NCBI RefSeq assembly: GCF_003182275.1
Contig: NZ_QGTR01000001.1
Span: 410,130 to 474,129 of the forward strand
Reading direction: 5' to 3'
DNA: 64,000 bases
Source of the DNA: Hoeflea marina
GTDB lineage: Bacteria; Pseudomonadota; Alphaproteobacteria; Rhizobiales; Rhizobiaceae
The translations under genes and the position numbers were made by a program. This document shows positions 10,283-18,996 of the stretch, one piece after another (the first letter of the stretch is position 1; each line of letters begins with the position of its first letter). Below the pieces are notes generated by a model. That model was not told where the DNA came from, searched no databases, and saw only the letters and a list, made by a program, of their open reading frames with translations.

Positions 10283-11089
10283 TCAGCCGAGGTCCAGCAG
10301 CAATGGCCGGTGGTCGGAGACTTCCGGCTCGGCCACCACCTCGAATCGCTTCACCCCCACATTGCTGCTGACCAGCATGTAGTCGGCGAAGCGGCCCGGC
10401 TTGGTGTAGTGGGAGGTGCGCGTGTCGTCGAAGCCGCCGCCGGTGACGAGGTCGGCGAGCCCGAGGTGCTCTTGCAGATGCGCAAAGGTCCGGCTGTCAG
10501 GCAGGAGGTTGAGGTCGCCGCAGACGATGAGCCGGTCGCCGGGGCGCCGGACGCGGCCGATTAGTTCGATCAGTCTGTCGCACTGGACGGCGCGCGCCGC
10601 CGTGTCATGCTTGCCCGCGGGGTCGCGCAGTCCGTGCAGATGGGTGAGCGTGACCGGAGATCCGCCCGCATGGTCGCAAAGCCGCATGCAATGGGCATTG
10701 CGGGGGCGGGGATGGTCGCCGAAGCCGTCGGGCGAATAGCCGCCGTGGACGAAGTCGAGCGCCTGTGCAGTCACCGCCAGCTCCTTGCGGATGAAGCTCG
10801 CCAGCCCGAAGTGCTGCCAGCGGGGCGTGTCGCCGTCCATAAGAAGACCGCGCGCCGCCGGCGCGAAGATGCCGTCATGGCCGGGCAGGGCGGCGGCGAT
10901 CTCCTCGAACAGATGTGCCCGCTGCTGCAGCTCGACCGCGCCGTCGCGATAGGTGAGCCACTGACCGCGGGCGGAGGGCGCGCGCGAGATCTCCTGCAGG
11001 CAGATGACGTCGGCGTCGACGGTCGGCAGCCAGTCGAGCAGCGGCCCGTGCAGCATGCCGCCCCAGGCGTTGAGGGAAAGGATACGCAT
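10283..11089 (-). CDS. Endonuclease/exonuclease/phosphatase-fold protein
   Basis: A 268-residue protein of the EEP superfamily (DNase I/exonuclease III fold), which cleaves phosphodiesters or phosphomonoesters with a divalent metal. Visible motifs are MRILSLNAWGG at the start, CLQEIS (metal-binding Glu), CGDLNLLPDS (catalytic Asp-x-Asn) and SDHRPLLLDL at the C-terminus (catalytic Asp-His). No signal peptide. ATG 11089 gives the usual strand-1 start. The substrate cannot be told. It lies downstream of sthA on the same strand. Confidence 0.85.
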   Translation of the reverse strand: MRILSLNAWGGMLHGPLLDWLPTVDADVICLQEISRAPSARGQWLTYRDGAVELQQRAHLFEEIAAALPGHDGIFAPAARGLLMDGDTPRWQHFGLASFIRKELAVTAQALDFVHGGYSPDGFGDHPRPRNAHCMRLCDHAGGSPVTLTHLHGLRDPAGKHDTAARAVQCDRLIELIGRVRRPGDRLIVCGDLNLLPDSRTFAHLQEHLGLADLVTGGGFDDTRTSHYTKPGRFADYMLVSSNVGVKRFEVVAEPEVSDHRPLLLDLG

Positions 11090-11218
11090 GCGCCTGATGT
11101 AGCGGGACCGGAACGGATCGGTCAATCGGGGGGCTAGGCTCTCTCCTCCGCAATGGGTGAGACCGGCCTTGGCGCAAGCGGAGCCGCAGATGGTTCCCGC
11201 AGCACGCAGCTGCGCCCC

Positions 11219-12649
11219 TTACTCCGCCGCGGCTTCCGCTGCCGCCGGCTCGCGCACCAGTTCGCCCATCCGGTTCCAGGCGTCGAGGCCGGCGATCTTG
11301 TAGGCCTCGGCGAGCGTCGGATAATTGAAGGTGTTCTCCACGAAATACTCGACCGTGCCCTTCAGGTTGATCACGGCCTGGCCGATGTGGACGAGCTCGG
11401 TTGCGCCTTCGCCGACGATGTGGACGCCGAGGAGCCGGCGGGTCTTGAGCGAGAAGATCAGCTTCAAGAGCCCCGAATCGAGCCCCATGATGTGGCCGCG
11501 CGAGGTCTCGCGGAAATGCGCGATGCCGCATTCATAGGGGATCTTGCGCTCGAGGACCTCCTCCTCGGTGAGCCCGCAGGTCGAGATCTCCGGCACCGCA
11601 TAGATGCCATAGGGGAAAAATTTCTGCGGCTCGTTGCCGGGCACGCCCACCGCATGGCGGGCGGCGATGCGGCCCTGTTCCATCGAGGTCGAGGCGAGCG
11701 AGGGAAAGCCGACCACGTCGCCGGCGGCATAGATGTGAGCCACCTCGGTCTGGAAGGTTTCCGGATTGACCTTGATGCGGCCGCGGCTGTCGGCGGCAAG
11801 CCCGCAGGCAGGCAGGTCGAGCGTGTCGGTGGCGCCGGTGCGCCCGGCGCAGTAGAGCACCATCTCCGCCGACAGGCTGCGGCCATTGGCCAGCGTGACC
11901 CGGCACTTGCCGCCGGGATCGCGCTCGACCCGCTCCACCGTCTGCCCGAACACCAGTTTCATGTTGCGGTCGCGCAACTGGTAGGAGAAGTCGTCGACGA
12001 TCTCCTTGTCGATGAAATCGAGCATTGTCTCGCGCGGCTCGACCACGGTCACCGCGGTGTCGAGGGCGGAGAAGATGGTGGCGTATTCGATGCCGATGAC
12101 GCCGGCGCCGATGACAATCATCGAACGCGGCAGGTGCAGGATCTCGAGGATCTCGTCGCTGTCGATGATCGATACGCCGTCGAAGGGAATCGAATCGGGG
12201 CGGAACGGCCTGGTGCCGACGGCGAGCAGGATTGCGGTGGCGCCGACGCGGATGATTTCGCCGTCCTCGCGTTCGACCTCCAGCGTGTGGGCGTCCACGA
12301 ACCGCGCCGCGCCGCGCATCTGCGTCACGCGGTTGCGGGCGAACTGGTGTTCGAGCACATCGACCTCGTGGTCGAGCGTGATCAGCAGCCGCCGGCGCAG
12401 GTCGTCGGCGCTGATCTCCTGCTTGACCCGATAGGAGCGGCCGTAGAAGCCGCGCTCGCGCCAGCCCGACAGATTGAGTGCCGTCTCGCGCAGCGTCTTG
12501 GAGGGAATCGTGCCGGTGTGCACCGAGACCCCGCCGACGCGGCTGCCCTTTTCCACCACCAGAACCTTCTTGTTGAGCTTGGCTGCCTGGATGGCGGCGC
12601 GACGGCCGGCAGGCCCGCTGCCGATCACCACAAGATCGTACTGGTTCAT
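11219..12649 (-). CDS. sthA: Soluble pyridine nucleotide transhydrogenase
   Basis: SthA is a cytosolic FAD enzyme that moves hydride between NADPH and NAD+. The 476-residue product begins with the FAD dinucleotide fold (YDLVVIGSGPAGRRAAI). The site where lipoamide dehydrogenase has its redox disulfide reads GGVSVHTGTIPSKTLRE, with no cysteine pair, which separates SthA from Lpd and mercuric reductase. A second nucleotide fold (IVIGAGVIGIEYA) and the dimerisation domain follow. The C-terminus is Ala/Glu-rich. It is transcribed toward the EEP gene. Confidence 0.92.
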   Translation of the reverse strand: MNQYDLVVIGSGPAGRRAAIQAAKLNKKVLVVEKGSRVGGVSVHTGTIPSKTLRETALNLSGWRERGFYGRSYRVKQEISADDLRRRLLITLDHEVDVLEHQFARNRVTQMRGAARFVDAHTLEVEREDGEIIRVGATAILLAVGTRPFRPDSIPFDGVSIIDSDEILEILHLPRSMIVIGAGVIGIEYATIFSALDTAVTVVEPRETMLDFIDKEIVDDFSYQLRDRNMKLVFGQTVERVERDPGGKCRVTLANGRSLSAEMVLYCAGRTGATDTLDLPACGLAADSRGRIKVNPETFQTEVAHIYAAGDVVGFPSLASTSMEQGRIAARHAVGVPGNEPQKFFPYGIYAVPEISTCGLTEEEVLERKIPYECGIAHFRETSRGHIMGLDSGLLKLIFSLKTRRLLGVHIVGEGATELVHIGQAVINLKGTVEYFVENTFNYPTLAEAYKIAGLDAWNRMGELVREPAAAEAAAE

Positions 12650-13236
12650 GGATCTGCCCCGATGATTGATGCCGAATCACGCTGCACTGCAAAAGACTGT
12701 CTAGAAAGCCGTCCCGCAAGGCAATCCGCCGCGCCGGAAAACCCGGCCGGCCCGTGCCGCCACGGCCCACTCCCCATGACAGAATATCGTCACGGATGCT
12801 GCAGGCCATCTCGGTCGGACATGCCGAGCTGCGGGTCTCGATGTCGGCGCCGCCAATGGCGGCCATCGCAGCGCTGCCGATCCCGGCCATGTCGAGGCGG
12901 CGGGGCTTCCACGCATGCGGGATCTCGATCCCGCGAGCAGTCATAGGTTCCGCGGCGTTCTAACGGCGGCGCGGAGCGTCGTGGCGATCTGCAGCTTCAA
13001 GCCGGAGTTCATCTTCGGTTCGAAATGACTTCATCCGGATACGCGTTAGAGCCGCAGCGCACCTGCCGTCGCCGCAGATGCGCGCGTTCTGTGGACGCCG
13101 GTCGCGGACCGTCTCATGGCAGCATCGACACCACTCCAGGACTTGTCTGATGGCCTTGGAGGGCGAACTGGAGCTCGTGGACCCCGCCGCGGTGCATCAC
13201 CAATGGACGTTGCCAGGGCAATTTCCCAGAACGAAT
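12650..13236. other. 587-base gap between tctA and sthA
   Basis: No supported gene; the genes on both sides run on the minus strand. A minus-strand frame covering about 12730-12944 reads in a protein-like way for some 60 residues, but it runs on in frame-shifted register through sthA and has no clear ribosome-binding site, so I do not call it. The gap must include the sthA promoter and the tctA 3' end. Confidence 0.4.
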
Positions 13237-14745
13237 TCAGCTCGTCTTTCGAAGCGATCGAAGAACTTGCCAGCCCAAGATAATGGCGAGGATCGCCAGC
13301 AGGCTGCCGCTGATCGGGCGCGTCGCGAAGACTGAAATATCTCCTCCATTGGCAAGCAGGCCATTGCGAAAATTGGTTTCGATGATCGGTCCAAGCACCA
13401 ATCCGATGACGATCGGCGGCATCGGAAAGCGGAAGGCGAGCAGCAGGAAGCCGAGGATGCCCATCACCACCGCGAGAATGACGTCGAACGAGCTGCTGTT
13501 GACCGCATAAACCCCGGTGATGCAGAGGATCGCCACGATCGGCGTCAGGATCGGATACGGGATCGCCAGGATTTTGGGCAGGACGCGGCGCGCTGAAAGC
13601 CCGATGACGGTGATCAGGATCGCCGACAACAGCAGCACGCCCAGGATGACAACGAAGAGATCGGTGTTCTGGATGATGAAGAACGGCCCCGGATCGATAC
13701 CCTGGATCAGCAGCGCTCCCACCAGCACGGCCGTCACCGTGTCGCCGGGTATGCCGAGTGTGAGAAGCGGCACCAGCGCTCCGCCGGTGACCGCATTGTT
13801 GGACACCTCGGTGGCGATCAGGTGGCGGGTGTCCTGTTCGTGTTCGGCGGCCGCGTCATCACCGCCCGCGGCGGCCCGCCGGCCCTTGCCGACCATGCCA
13901 TAGGCGATCCAGGATGCGATGGTCGGTCCGGTGCCCGGCAGGATGCCGATGAAGGTGCCGACGGCGGCGCTCTGGATGACCACCCACCAGTTGCGCAGGA
14001 AAACCGGGACGAGACCGGCGACCGGAAAGCTCACCTGGGCAACGAGCGGCCTGTTGCTGGTATTGGTGTGGATCTGCGACAGGATCTCGGCGATGGCAAA
14101 AAAGGCGATGAGAGCCGGGATCAGCGGGATGCCCGCCTGCATGGCCGGAAAGCCGAAGGCAAAGCGCGTGGTGCCGTCGACCTGGTCGATGCCGACCGTG
14201 CTCAGCAGAATGCCGAAGGACGCGGCGATCATGCCCTTGATCATCGATCCGCCGGAGACCGCGGCGACGCACATCAGGCCGAACAGGCCGAGCGTGAAAT
14301 ATTCCACGGAAGTGAATTTCAGCGCGAAGGTCGAAAGCGCAGGGGCGAAGAACAGCAGGACGACCAGGGAGAGCAATCCGCCAAGCGATGACCCGACGGT
14401 GGACAATCCGATCGCGTAATCGGCCATTCCGCGCTGGGCCAGCCGATAGCCGGGCAGCGCCGTCGCCGCATTGCCGGGCGAGCCGGGCGTGTTGATAAGG
14501 ATCGCGGGGATGGACCCTGCATAATAGCCGGAGGCATAGATCCCCAGCAGCAGTGCCATGGCGGAATTGAAATCGACGCCGAAGGTGAGCGGTGTTGCAA
14601 TCGCAACGCCGGTGGTGGCGGTCAGGCCGGGCGAGGCGCCGAAGACGAAGCCGGCGATGACTCCGGCAAGGCACCAAAGCAGAATATGCGGTTCGAACAG
14701 TGTGGCGGCAGCAGCGCCCAGCGTGTCAAGCGAGATCAGATCCAT
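13237..14745 (-). CDS. tctA: Tripartite tricarboxylate transporter large permease, TctA family
   Basis: Large membrane subunit of a tripartite tricarboxylate transporter (TTT), which carries a carboxylate with an extracytoplasmic binding protein. The 502-residue product is hydrophobic with about 10-12 helices and the TctA hallmarks GVIAGFVFGASPGLTATTG and INTPGSPGNAATALPGY near the N-terminus, and LPGTGPTIASWIAYG in mid-protein. Its start overlaps the end of tctB by 10 bases. The substrate is unknown; the shared intergenic region with the HutC-like gene hints at an imidazole- or betaine-related carboxylate. Confidence 0.93.
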   Translation of the reverse strand: MDLISLDTLGAAAATLFEPHILLWCLAGVIAGFVFGASPGLTATTGVAIATPLTFGVDFNSAMALLLGIYASGYYAGSIPAILINTPGSPGNAATALPGYRLAQRGMADYAIGLSTVGSSLGGLLSLVVLLFFAPALSTFALKFTSVEYFTLGLFGLMCVAAVSGGSMIKGMIAASFGILLSTVGIDQVDGTTRFAFGFPAMQAGIPLIPALIAFFAIAEILSQIHTNTSNRPLVAQVSFPVAGLVPVFLRNWWVVIQSAAVGTFIGILPGTGPTIASWIAYGMVGKGRRAAAGGDDAAAEHEQDTRHLIATEVSNNAVTGGALVPLLTLGIPGDTVTAVLVGALLIQGIDPGPFFIIQNTDLFVVILGVLLLSAILITVIGLSARRVLPKILAIPYPILTPIVAILCITGVYAVNSSSFDVILAVVMGILGFLLLAFRFPMPPIVIGLVLGPIIETNFRNGLLANGGDISVFATRPISGSLLAILAIILGWQVLRSLRKTS

Positions 14746-15173
14746 GTCGGCACCAGAACGATGAAACCATAGCGGAAGATCATGAAGATGACGGCGGCAC
14801 AGGCAATCGGCATGATGGCCAGCATCAGGGGCCTGCGTTCACCCAGAAGCGCCATGCTGACCAGCATGAAAAGCCAGACCCCGAAGCGAAAATCCACGTA
14901 TCGGAAGGTCAGCGCGTAGACAAAGAGGAGTGCCACAAATGCCATGGCCTGGGGGCGCAACACCGGCGCCAGCGTCTCGCCGAGCAGGCGCGGCGACGGC
15001 CGCAGGATAAGAATGAGCGCGCCGAGCGCGATCACCACACCCACTGCAAACGGCAGGCTGCGTGTGGTCACCGTGGTGCTGCTGGATGGCAGGATACGAA
15101 GCTCGGAAGCGAACCACAACGTGGCCATTGCAAAGAGCAACAGCACGCCGCCCATGAACCGATCAGCGCGCAT
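14736..15173 (-). CDS. tctB: Tripartite tricarboxylate transporter small permease, TctB family
   Basis: Small membrane subunit of the TTT system, 145 residues with four hydrophobic segments (about 6-24, 38-56, 75-105 and 118-140 with breaks) and little sequence conservation, as is usual for TctB. The position between the binding protein and TctA makes the call. ATG 15173 (MRADRFMGG) starts just before helix 1; the upstream start at 15212 adds polar residues. The stop lies inside tctA. Confidence 0.85.
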   Translation of the reverse strand: MRADRFMGGVLLLFAMATLWFASELRILPSSSTTVTTRSLPFAVGVVIALGALILILRPSPRLLGETLAPVLRPQAMAFVALLFVYALTFRYVDFRFGVWLFMLVSMALLGERRPLMLAIMPIACAAVIFMIFRYGFIVLVPTWI

Positions 15174-15292
15174 GGCTGATTCTCCTGAAGGCTGGGCGCC
15201 GAACGGCACCAATGGTCTGACTGGCCGAATTGCCGCCGAAACGTCGGCCGCGAAAGGCGCCGGGGTCTGCTCCGGCGCCCGAGTGCTGCGCG

Positions 15293-16252
15293 CTACTTGG
15301 CGAGGCCGAGATCGTTCAGGATGCGCTTGTTCTGTTCCGTCGAGGCGGCGATCACCTTGCCGAAACCGTCGGCATCGAGGAAGGCATCCGTGTAGCTGTA
15401 TTTCGCATAAAGGGATTTCAGTTCGTCGGAGACTGCAATTTCCTTCAGCGCCGCGTCGAGGCTGGCCAGGACATCGTCCGGCGTGCCCTTTCTGGCGACC
15501 AGGCCGAACCAGACACTGGCGTTAAAATCAAAGCCCTGGTCCTTGAAGGTGGGAGCGTCGGGCAGATAGGAAACCTGCTGGTCCGCCGCCACGCCGATCA
15601 CGCGGATCTGACCGGCCTTGGCAAGGCTTGCGTAGACCGGAGCGCCGACGAAGGAAAAGTCGACTTCTCCCGACAGGGCCTTGGTGACGGCGCCCTTGCC
15701 GCCGTTGCCGCTGATATGGGTGAGCTTGGCGCCCTGGCTGGCGGCAAAATCGGACATGCTGACATGCTGGCTCGAGCCGGGACCGGGCGTGGCGAAGGTG
15801 GCTCCGCCATCCTTTGCCTTGGCAATGATGTCCTCGATGGATTTCAGCGGGCTGCCGGCAGCCACCGCAACCGCAATCGGCGTTTCCACGAGTTGGGCAA
15901 GCGCGACGAAATCATCCGTTTCGTAGCCCGCATCCGCCATGATCGGGCGGGCCGTCAGTGCGCCGGTCGACGCGACGAGAAGCGTATAGCCGTCCGCGGG
16001 AGCCCGTGCGGCCTCGGCCGTCCCCACGCTGCCGCCGGCACCGGCGGTATTGCGCACCACAAATGGGACGCCGAATTTCTTCTGCAAGAGCTGGGCGATC
16101 ACACGCGCGGTTCCGTCGATCGCGTCTCCAGCACCGAAGGGCACTATGATCTGCACCGGCTTTTCCGGATATTGTGCGTGGGCGGTGGCGGGAGCGAGCG
16201 CCAGCGCTACAATCGCTGCCAGTGCGAACCGTGTCTTCGTGAGCCAAACCAT
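15293..16252 (-). CDS. tctC: Tripartite tricarboxylate transporter substrate-binding protein, TctC/Bug family
   Basis: Periplasmic solute receptor of 319 residues. The signal peptide (about 1-26, ending ATAHAQ) is followed by the family opening YPEKPVQIIVPFGAGDAIDG and NTAGAGGSVGTAEAARAPADGYTL. The C-terminal lobe includes YLPDAPTFKDQG. Bug-type receptors bind di- and tricarboxylates or aromatic acids; the ligand here cannot be read. It is first in a tctC-B-A operon whose predicted promoter overlaps a HutC-type operator, so it is probably controlled by the divergent regulator. Confidence 0.93.
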   Translation of the reverse strand: MVWLTKTRFALAAIVALALAPATAHAQYPEKPVQIIVPFGAGDAIDGTARVIAQLLQKKFGVPFVVRNTAGAGGSVGTAEAARAPADGYTLLVASTGALTARPIMADAGYETDDFVALAQLVETPIAVAVAAGSPLKSIEDIIAKAKDGGATFATPGPGSSQHVSMSDFAASQGAKLTHISGNGGKGAVTKALSGEVDFSFVGAPVYASLAKAGQIRVIGVAADQQVSYLPDAPTFKDQGFDFNASVWFGLVARKGTPDDVLASLDAALKEIAVSDELKSLYAKYSYTDAFLDADGFGKVIAASTEQNKRILNDLGLAK

Positions 16253-16386
16253 GGTATGTTCCTTGTTCTCTGGAGTCCAAATGCCGAACGGGAGGCTGTT
16301 GCGGCGTTGCGACCGGGAGCTTCCGACTTTCCGAACGGACCTCGTCGTCGGTAACGACCACGGAGATGCGCCGGGCAGGGGCTTTG

Positions 16387-16415
16387 CTTGTTTTTATCGT
16401 TGGCGGCCGTATAGT
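16387..16415 (+). promoter_or_regulatory. Candidate promoter of the HutC-like gene
   Basis: CTTGTT (16387-16392) and TATAGT (16410-16415) are separated by 17 bases, about 40 bases before the ATG at 16456. The palindromic operator begins three bases downstream of the -10 element, consistent with autorepression. Inferred by eye. Confidence 0.45.
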
Positions 16416-16417
16416 GC

Positions 16418-16427
16418 AGTATATACA
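16418..16427. promoter_or_regulatory. HutC/GntR-type operator in the tctC-regulator intergenic region
   Basis: AGTATATACA contains the perfect dyad GTATATAC (16419-16426), matching the HutC-subfamily consensus GT-N-TA-N-AC. It differs by one base from the operator before the lyase gene (17335-17344). It sits between two divergent candidate promoters and could control both. Confidence 0.6.
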
Positions 16428-16445
16428 ACTGAGGGAACGGGTCAA
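16418..16445 (-). promoter_or_regulatory. Candidate promoter of tctCBA overlapping the operator
   Basis: Read on the minus strand, TTGACC (plus 16440-16445) and TATACT (plus 16418-16423) are 16 bases apart. The -10 element lies within the GTATATAC dyad, so repressor binding would block it. The resulting leader to tctC would be roughly 155 bases. Confidence 0.45.
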
Positions 16446-16455
16446 ATCAGCTGTG

Positions 16456-17187
16456 ATGTTCAAAGCTCCGGTACCGCGCTATGCAGCGCTGAAGACATAT
16501 GTTTGCGAGCAGATCGAGAAGGGAAAGTGGCAACCCAACGATAAGATCCCCTCGGAAACCTCGCTGGCCGAAACCTTCGGAATCTCGCGCATGACGGCCA
16601 ATCGTGCCATCCGCGAACTGACGGACGAGGGCCGGCTGATCCGCATTGCCGGCGTCGGCACCTTTGTGTTGCCGCCAAAGGTGCGCGGCACCATTCTCGA
16701 GATCCGCAGCATATCGGAGGAGATAATCGCACGCGGGCATATCCACAGCAGCCGCCTGCTGACCATCGAAAAAATGGAGGCCTCCGCCTTCGTGGCCCGT
16801 TCGCTTGAACTTGAAGAGGGCGCCGAGATTTTTCACGCCGTCTTCGTGCATTTCGAAAACGACGAACCGGTGCAGTTGGAAAACCGCTTTGTCAATCCGG
16901 CCGCCGCCCCGGATTTCCTCAGCCTGGATTTCACCAATCGGACACCCAGCGACTATCTGTTGGGCCGCTTGCCGGTCACCGAAATCGAGCAGACGATCGA
17001 GGCGCGGCTTCCCAGCAAGCAGGAGGCGGCGCATCTGGCCATCGATCTTGCCGAACCGTGCCTGGTGCTGGAGCGGACGTCGCGGACGGGACAGATGGTC
17101 GTGACCCATGTTCGCCTGGTCCATCCCGGCAAGCGGATGACGCTCGGTGGCCGCAATTCCTTCGACAACACGCCGTCGATCGGCTGA
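16456..17187 (+). CDS. GntR-family repressor, HutC subfamily
   Basis: Transcriptional regulator of 243 residues. The N-terminal winged helix-turn-helix has the GntR signature PSETSLAETFGISRMTANRAIRELTDEG, and the C-terminal effector domain (about 90-240) is the UTRA/HutC type with ERTSRTGQMVVTHVRLVHPG near the end. HutC proteins sense urocanate in histidine utilisation; here the neighbours are not hutU/hutI/hutG, so the inducer may be a modified urocanate. ATG 16456 is chosen because the helix-turn-helix N-terminus (VPRYAALKTYV) follows directly. It is divergent from tctC and is probably autoregulated through the 16418 operator. Confidence 0.9.
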   Translation: MFKAPVPRYAALKTYVCEQIEKGKWQPNDKIPSETSLAETFGISRMTANRAIRELTDEGRLIRIAGVGTFVLPPKVRGTILEIRSISEEIIARGHIHSSRLLTIEKMEASAFVARSLELEEGAEIFHAVFVHFENDEPVQLENRFVNPAAAPDFLSLDFTNRTPSDYLLGRLPVTEIEQTIEARLPSKQEAAHLAIDLAEPCLVLERTSRTGQMVVTHVRLVHPGKRMTLGGRNSFDNTPSIG

Positions 17188-17310
17188 GCCTGCCTGCATT
17201 CGACCGCAAGGTTTCTCGGTCGGGAGGCGTGGCCGGGATGGCTTGCGCGGCGAGGGTCCGAACCATAGATAAGGCTGCCGCCTAAATTTCAGCCGATGCA
17301 GTTTTCTGCC

Positions 17311-17340
17311 TTGCACGTAAGCATTTTGCGTGGTTGTATA
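17311..17340 (+). promoter_or_regulatory. Candidate promoter of the lyase-transporter operon
   Basis: TTGCAC (17311-17316) and TGTATA (17335-17340) are spaced by 18 bases, about 57 bases before the lyase ATG. The -10 element is the left half of the TGTATATACA operator, so repressor and polymerase would compete. Confidence 0.5.
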
Positions 17341-17344
17341 TACA
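17335..17344. promoter_or_regulatory. HutC/GntR-type operator before the lyase gene
   Basis: TGTATATACA is a perfect 10-bp palindrome fitting GT-N-TA-N-AC. It lies 53 bases upstream of the lyase start, and its near-copy at 16418 precedes the regulator gene. Confidence 0.65.
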
Positions 17345-17396
17345 GGTACAGACATCAAAGAGCCTGCCTCGTTGATGTCCTTGAAAGGTCCACGCG

Positions 17397-18902
17397 ATGA
17401 CTTCGGACAGAGCCGTCACACTTGCACTCCGGGCGCCCACGGTCAGCGATATCGTGGCCGTGGCCCGCAATGGTGCGCGCCTGTCGATCGCTCCCGAGCT
17501 GATGACGGAAGTGGCCAGGGGGCGATCCGTCATCGACAAGTATATTGCCTCCGATGTCGCCGTCTATGGGCTGACAACCGGCCTCGGGGCCGGAGTGGAT
17601 ACACGGTTGGACGCAGCGGATCTGATCAGCTTTCAGCGGCGTGTGCCGCAGGCGCGATCAGTGGGCGTGGGGCCCGCCCTGTCAAGGGAAGAGACCCGCG
17701 CGGTCATGGCTGTGCGGGCCGCCGGCTTTGCCGCCGGCGGGTCCGGCGTTTCGCCGTCCGTCTTTGCCGCGCTGGTCGACGCCCTCAATGCGGATTTCGT
17801 TCCGGTCGTCCCGTCGTTGGGCTCGATCGGGGCGGCCGATCTTGCGCCGCTCGCCCATATTGCCGGCGCGCTGATGGGGGCTGGCGAGGTGGCGCTCGCT
17901 GGTGAGATATTGCCGGCGGCCGATGCTCTGGCAAAGGCCGGCCTTCGGCCGGTGGAGCTTGCTGCCCGCGATGGTCACGCCCTGGTGGTCGGCAATGCGC
18001 TGTCGACCGGGCTTGCCTGTCTGGCCCTCGACGATCTCGAACGGCTGATCGAATGGTCGCTTGCGGCAATAGCGCTGAATTTCGAAGCCTTCCGGGCCAA
18101 TGTCTCGGCCTTTGACGAGCGGGCGCTTTCGCGCCGTCCCGCCTTCGGACAGGTCGAGGCCGCAGCGCGCCTGCGGGCATTCTTGACCGGCAGCGCGCTC
18201 AACGATGAAGGCGCCGCGCGCCGTCTTCAGGATCCGCTGAGTTTTCGCTGCACGCCGCAGATATGGGGCGCGCTTCTGCATGCGGCGGACGAGGCCCGGC
18301 AGGCGACCGAAATCGAACTCGCCGGAGTGGGCGACAATCCGGTCATCCTGGTCGACGAAGGCCTCATTCTCGCCAACGGCAATTTCGACACCACCGCATT
18401 TGCGCTTTCCTTCGAGCGGCTAGGCCTGGCCATCGCTCATTGCGCCGCCGCGACCGCCCACCGCACGATGAAGATCATGTCGCCGGGCATTTCCGAACTG
18501 CCGCGCTTTCTCACCCCGCTCGGCGCCAGCCGCAACGGCTTTGCCACCGCGCAAAAGACGGTCTCGGCGCTCGAGGCGGAGATCCGCCACCTTGCCAATC
18601 CGGTGTCCTTTTCTCCCATTCCCGTGGCCGATGGGATCGAGGACCATGCCTCGCTTGCGCCAAGTGTCGTGGCAAAGACGGCCGCCATCATCGAGCGCTT
18701 CACCTATCTTGTCGCGATCGAGCTCCTTGCAGCGGCGCAGGCCGTGGATCTGCGCGGGGTCGAAGACAGGCTGGGAGCGGGCGCGTCTTTCGCCTACCGG
18801 CGGATACGCGACTGCGTATCGCCTCTTGCCGAAGACCGGGCGCTGGGTCCGGACTTTCAACTGATGGCCGATGTCATGCGCACTCATTCTCCTGGCGCCT
18901 GA
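17397..18902 (+). CDS. Histidine ammonia-lyase-family protein lacking the MIO triad (possible ergothionase-like lyase)
   Basis: A 501-residue protein of the aromatic amino acid lyase family. The fold motifs are present: the catalytic-tyrosine loop AVYGLTTGLGAG (Tyr57), FRANVSAFDERALSRRPAFGQ, DPLSFRCTPQIWGALL, GDNPVILV, GNFDTTAFAL and IPVADGIEDHASLAP. The segment that should read GASGDLAPLAH and cyclise to the MIO cofactor reads GSIGAADLAPLAH (about 142-154): one residue shorter and without the Ser-Gly. It is therefore unlikely to be a standard HutH. Ergothionase, which eliminates trimethylamine from ergothioneine, belongs to this fold and works without MIO as I recall, and the following genes encode a quaternary-ammonium-type ABC importer. 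The specific function is inference; automated tools would probably label it hutH. AAAGG precedes ATG 17397. Confidence 0.85.
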   Translation: MTSDRAVTLALRAPTVSDIVAVARNGARLSIAPELMTEVARGRSVIDKYIASDVAVYGLTTGLGAGVDTRLDAADLISFQRRVPQARSVGVGPALSREETRAVMAVRAAGFAAGGSGVSPSVFAALVDALNADFVPVVPSLGSIGAADLAPLAHIAGALMGAGEVALAGEILPAADALAKAGLRPVELAARDGHALVVGNALSTGLACLALDDLERLIEWSLAAIALNFEAFRANVSAFDERALSRRPAFGQVEAAARLRAFLTGSALNDEGAARRLQDPLSFRCTPQIWGALLHAADEARQATEIELAGVGDNPVILVDEGLILANGNFDTTAFALSFERLGLAIAHCAAATAHRTMKIMSPGISELPRFLTPLGASRNGFATAQKTVSALEAEIRHLANPVSFSPIPVADGIEDHASLAPSVVAKTAAIIERFTYLVAIELLAAAQAVDLRGVEDRLGAGASFAYRRIRDCVSPLAEDRALGPDFQLMADVMRTHSPGA

Positions 18903-18996
18903 GCAGGCTATTCCAACCATAAGAGTCAAAAAGACCGCAAACCGTGAATGACAGCAATCAAGACCCGCGACCGCGGCTCAACCCAGAGGGAATAAA

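Noticed and set aside
12730-12944. Possible short minus-strand gene in the gap between tctA and sthA
   Set aside because: Protein-like for about 60 residues only, no ribosome-binding site, and the frame runs on through sthA out of phase.
17397-18902. Calling this gene hutH outright
   Set aside because: The MIO triad is missing and no other hut pathway gene is nearby, so the family name is kept but not the function.
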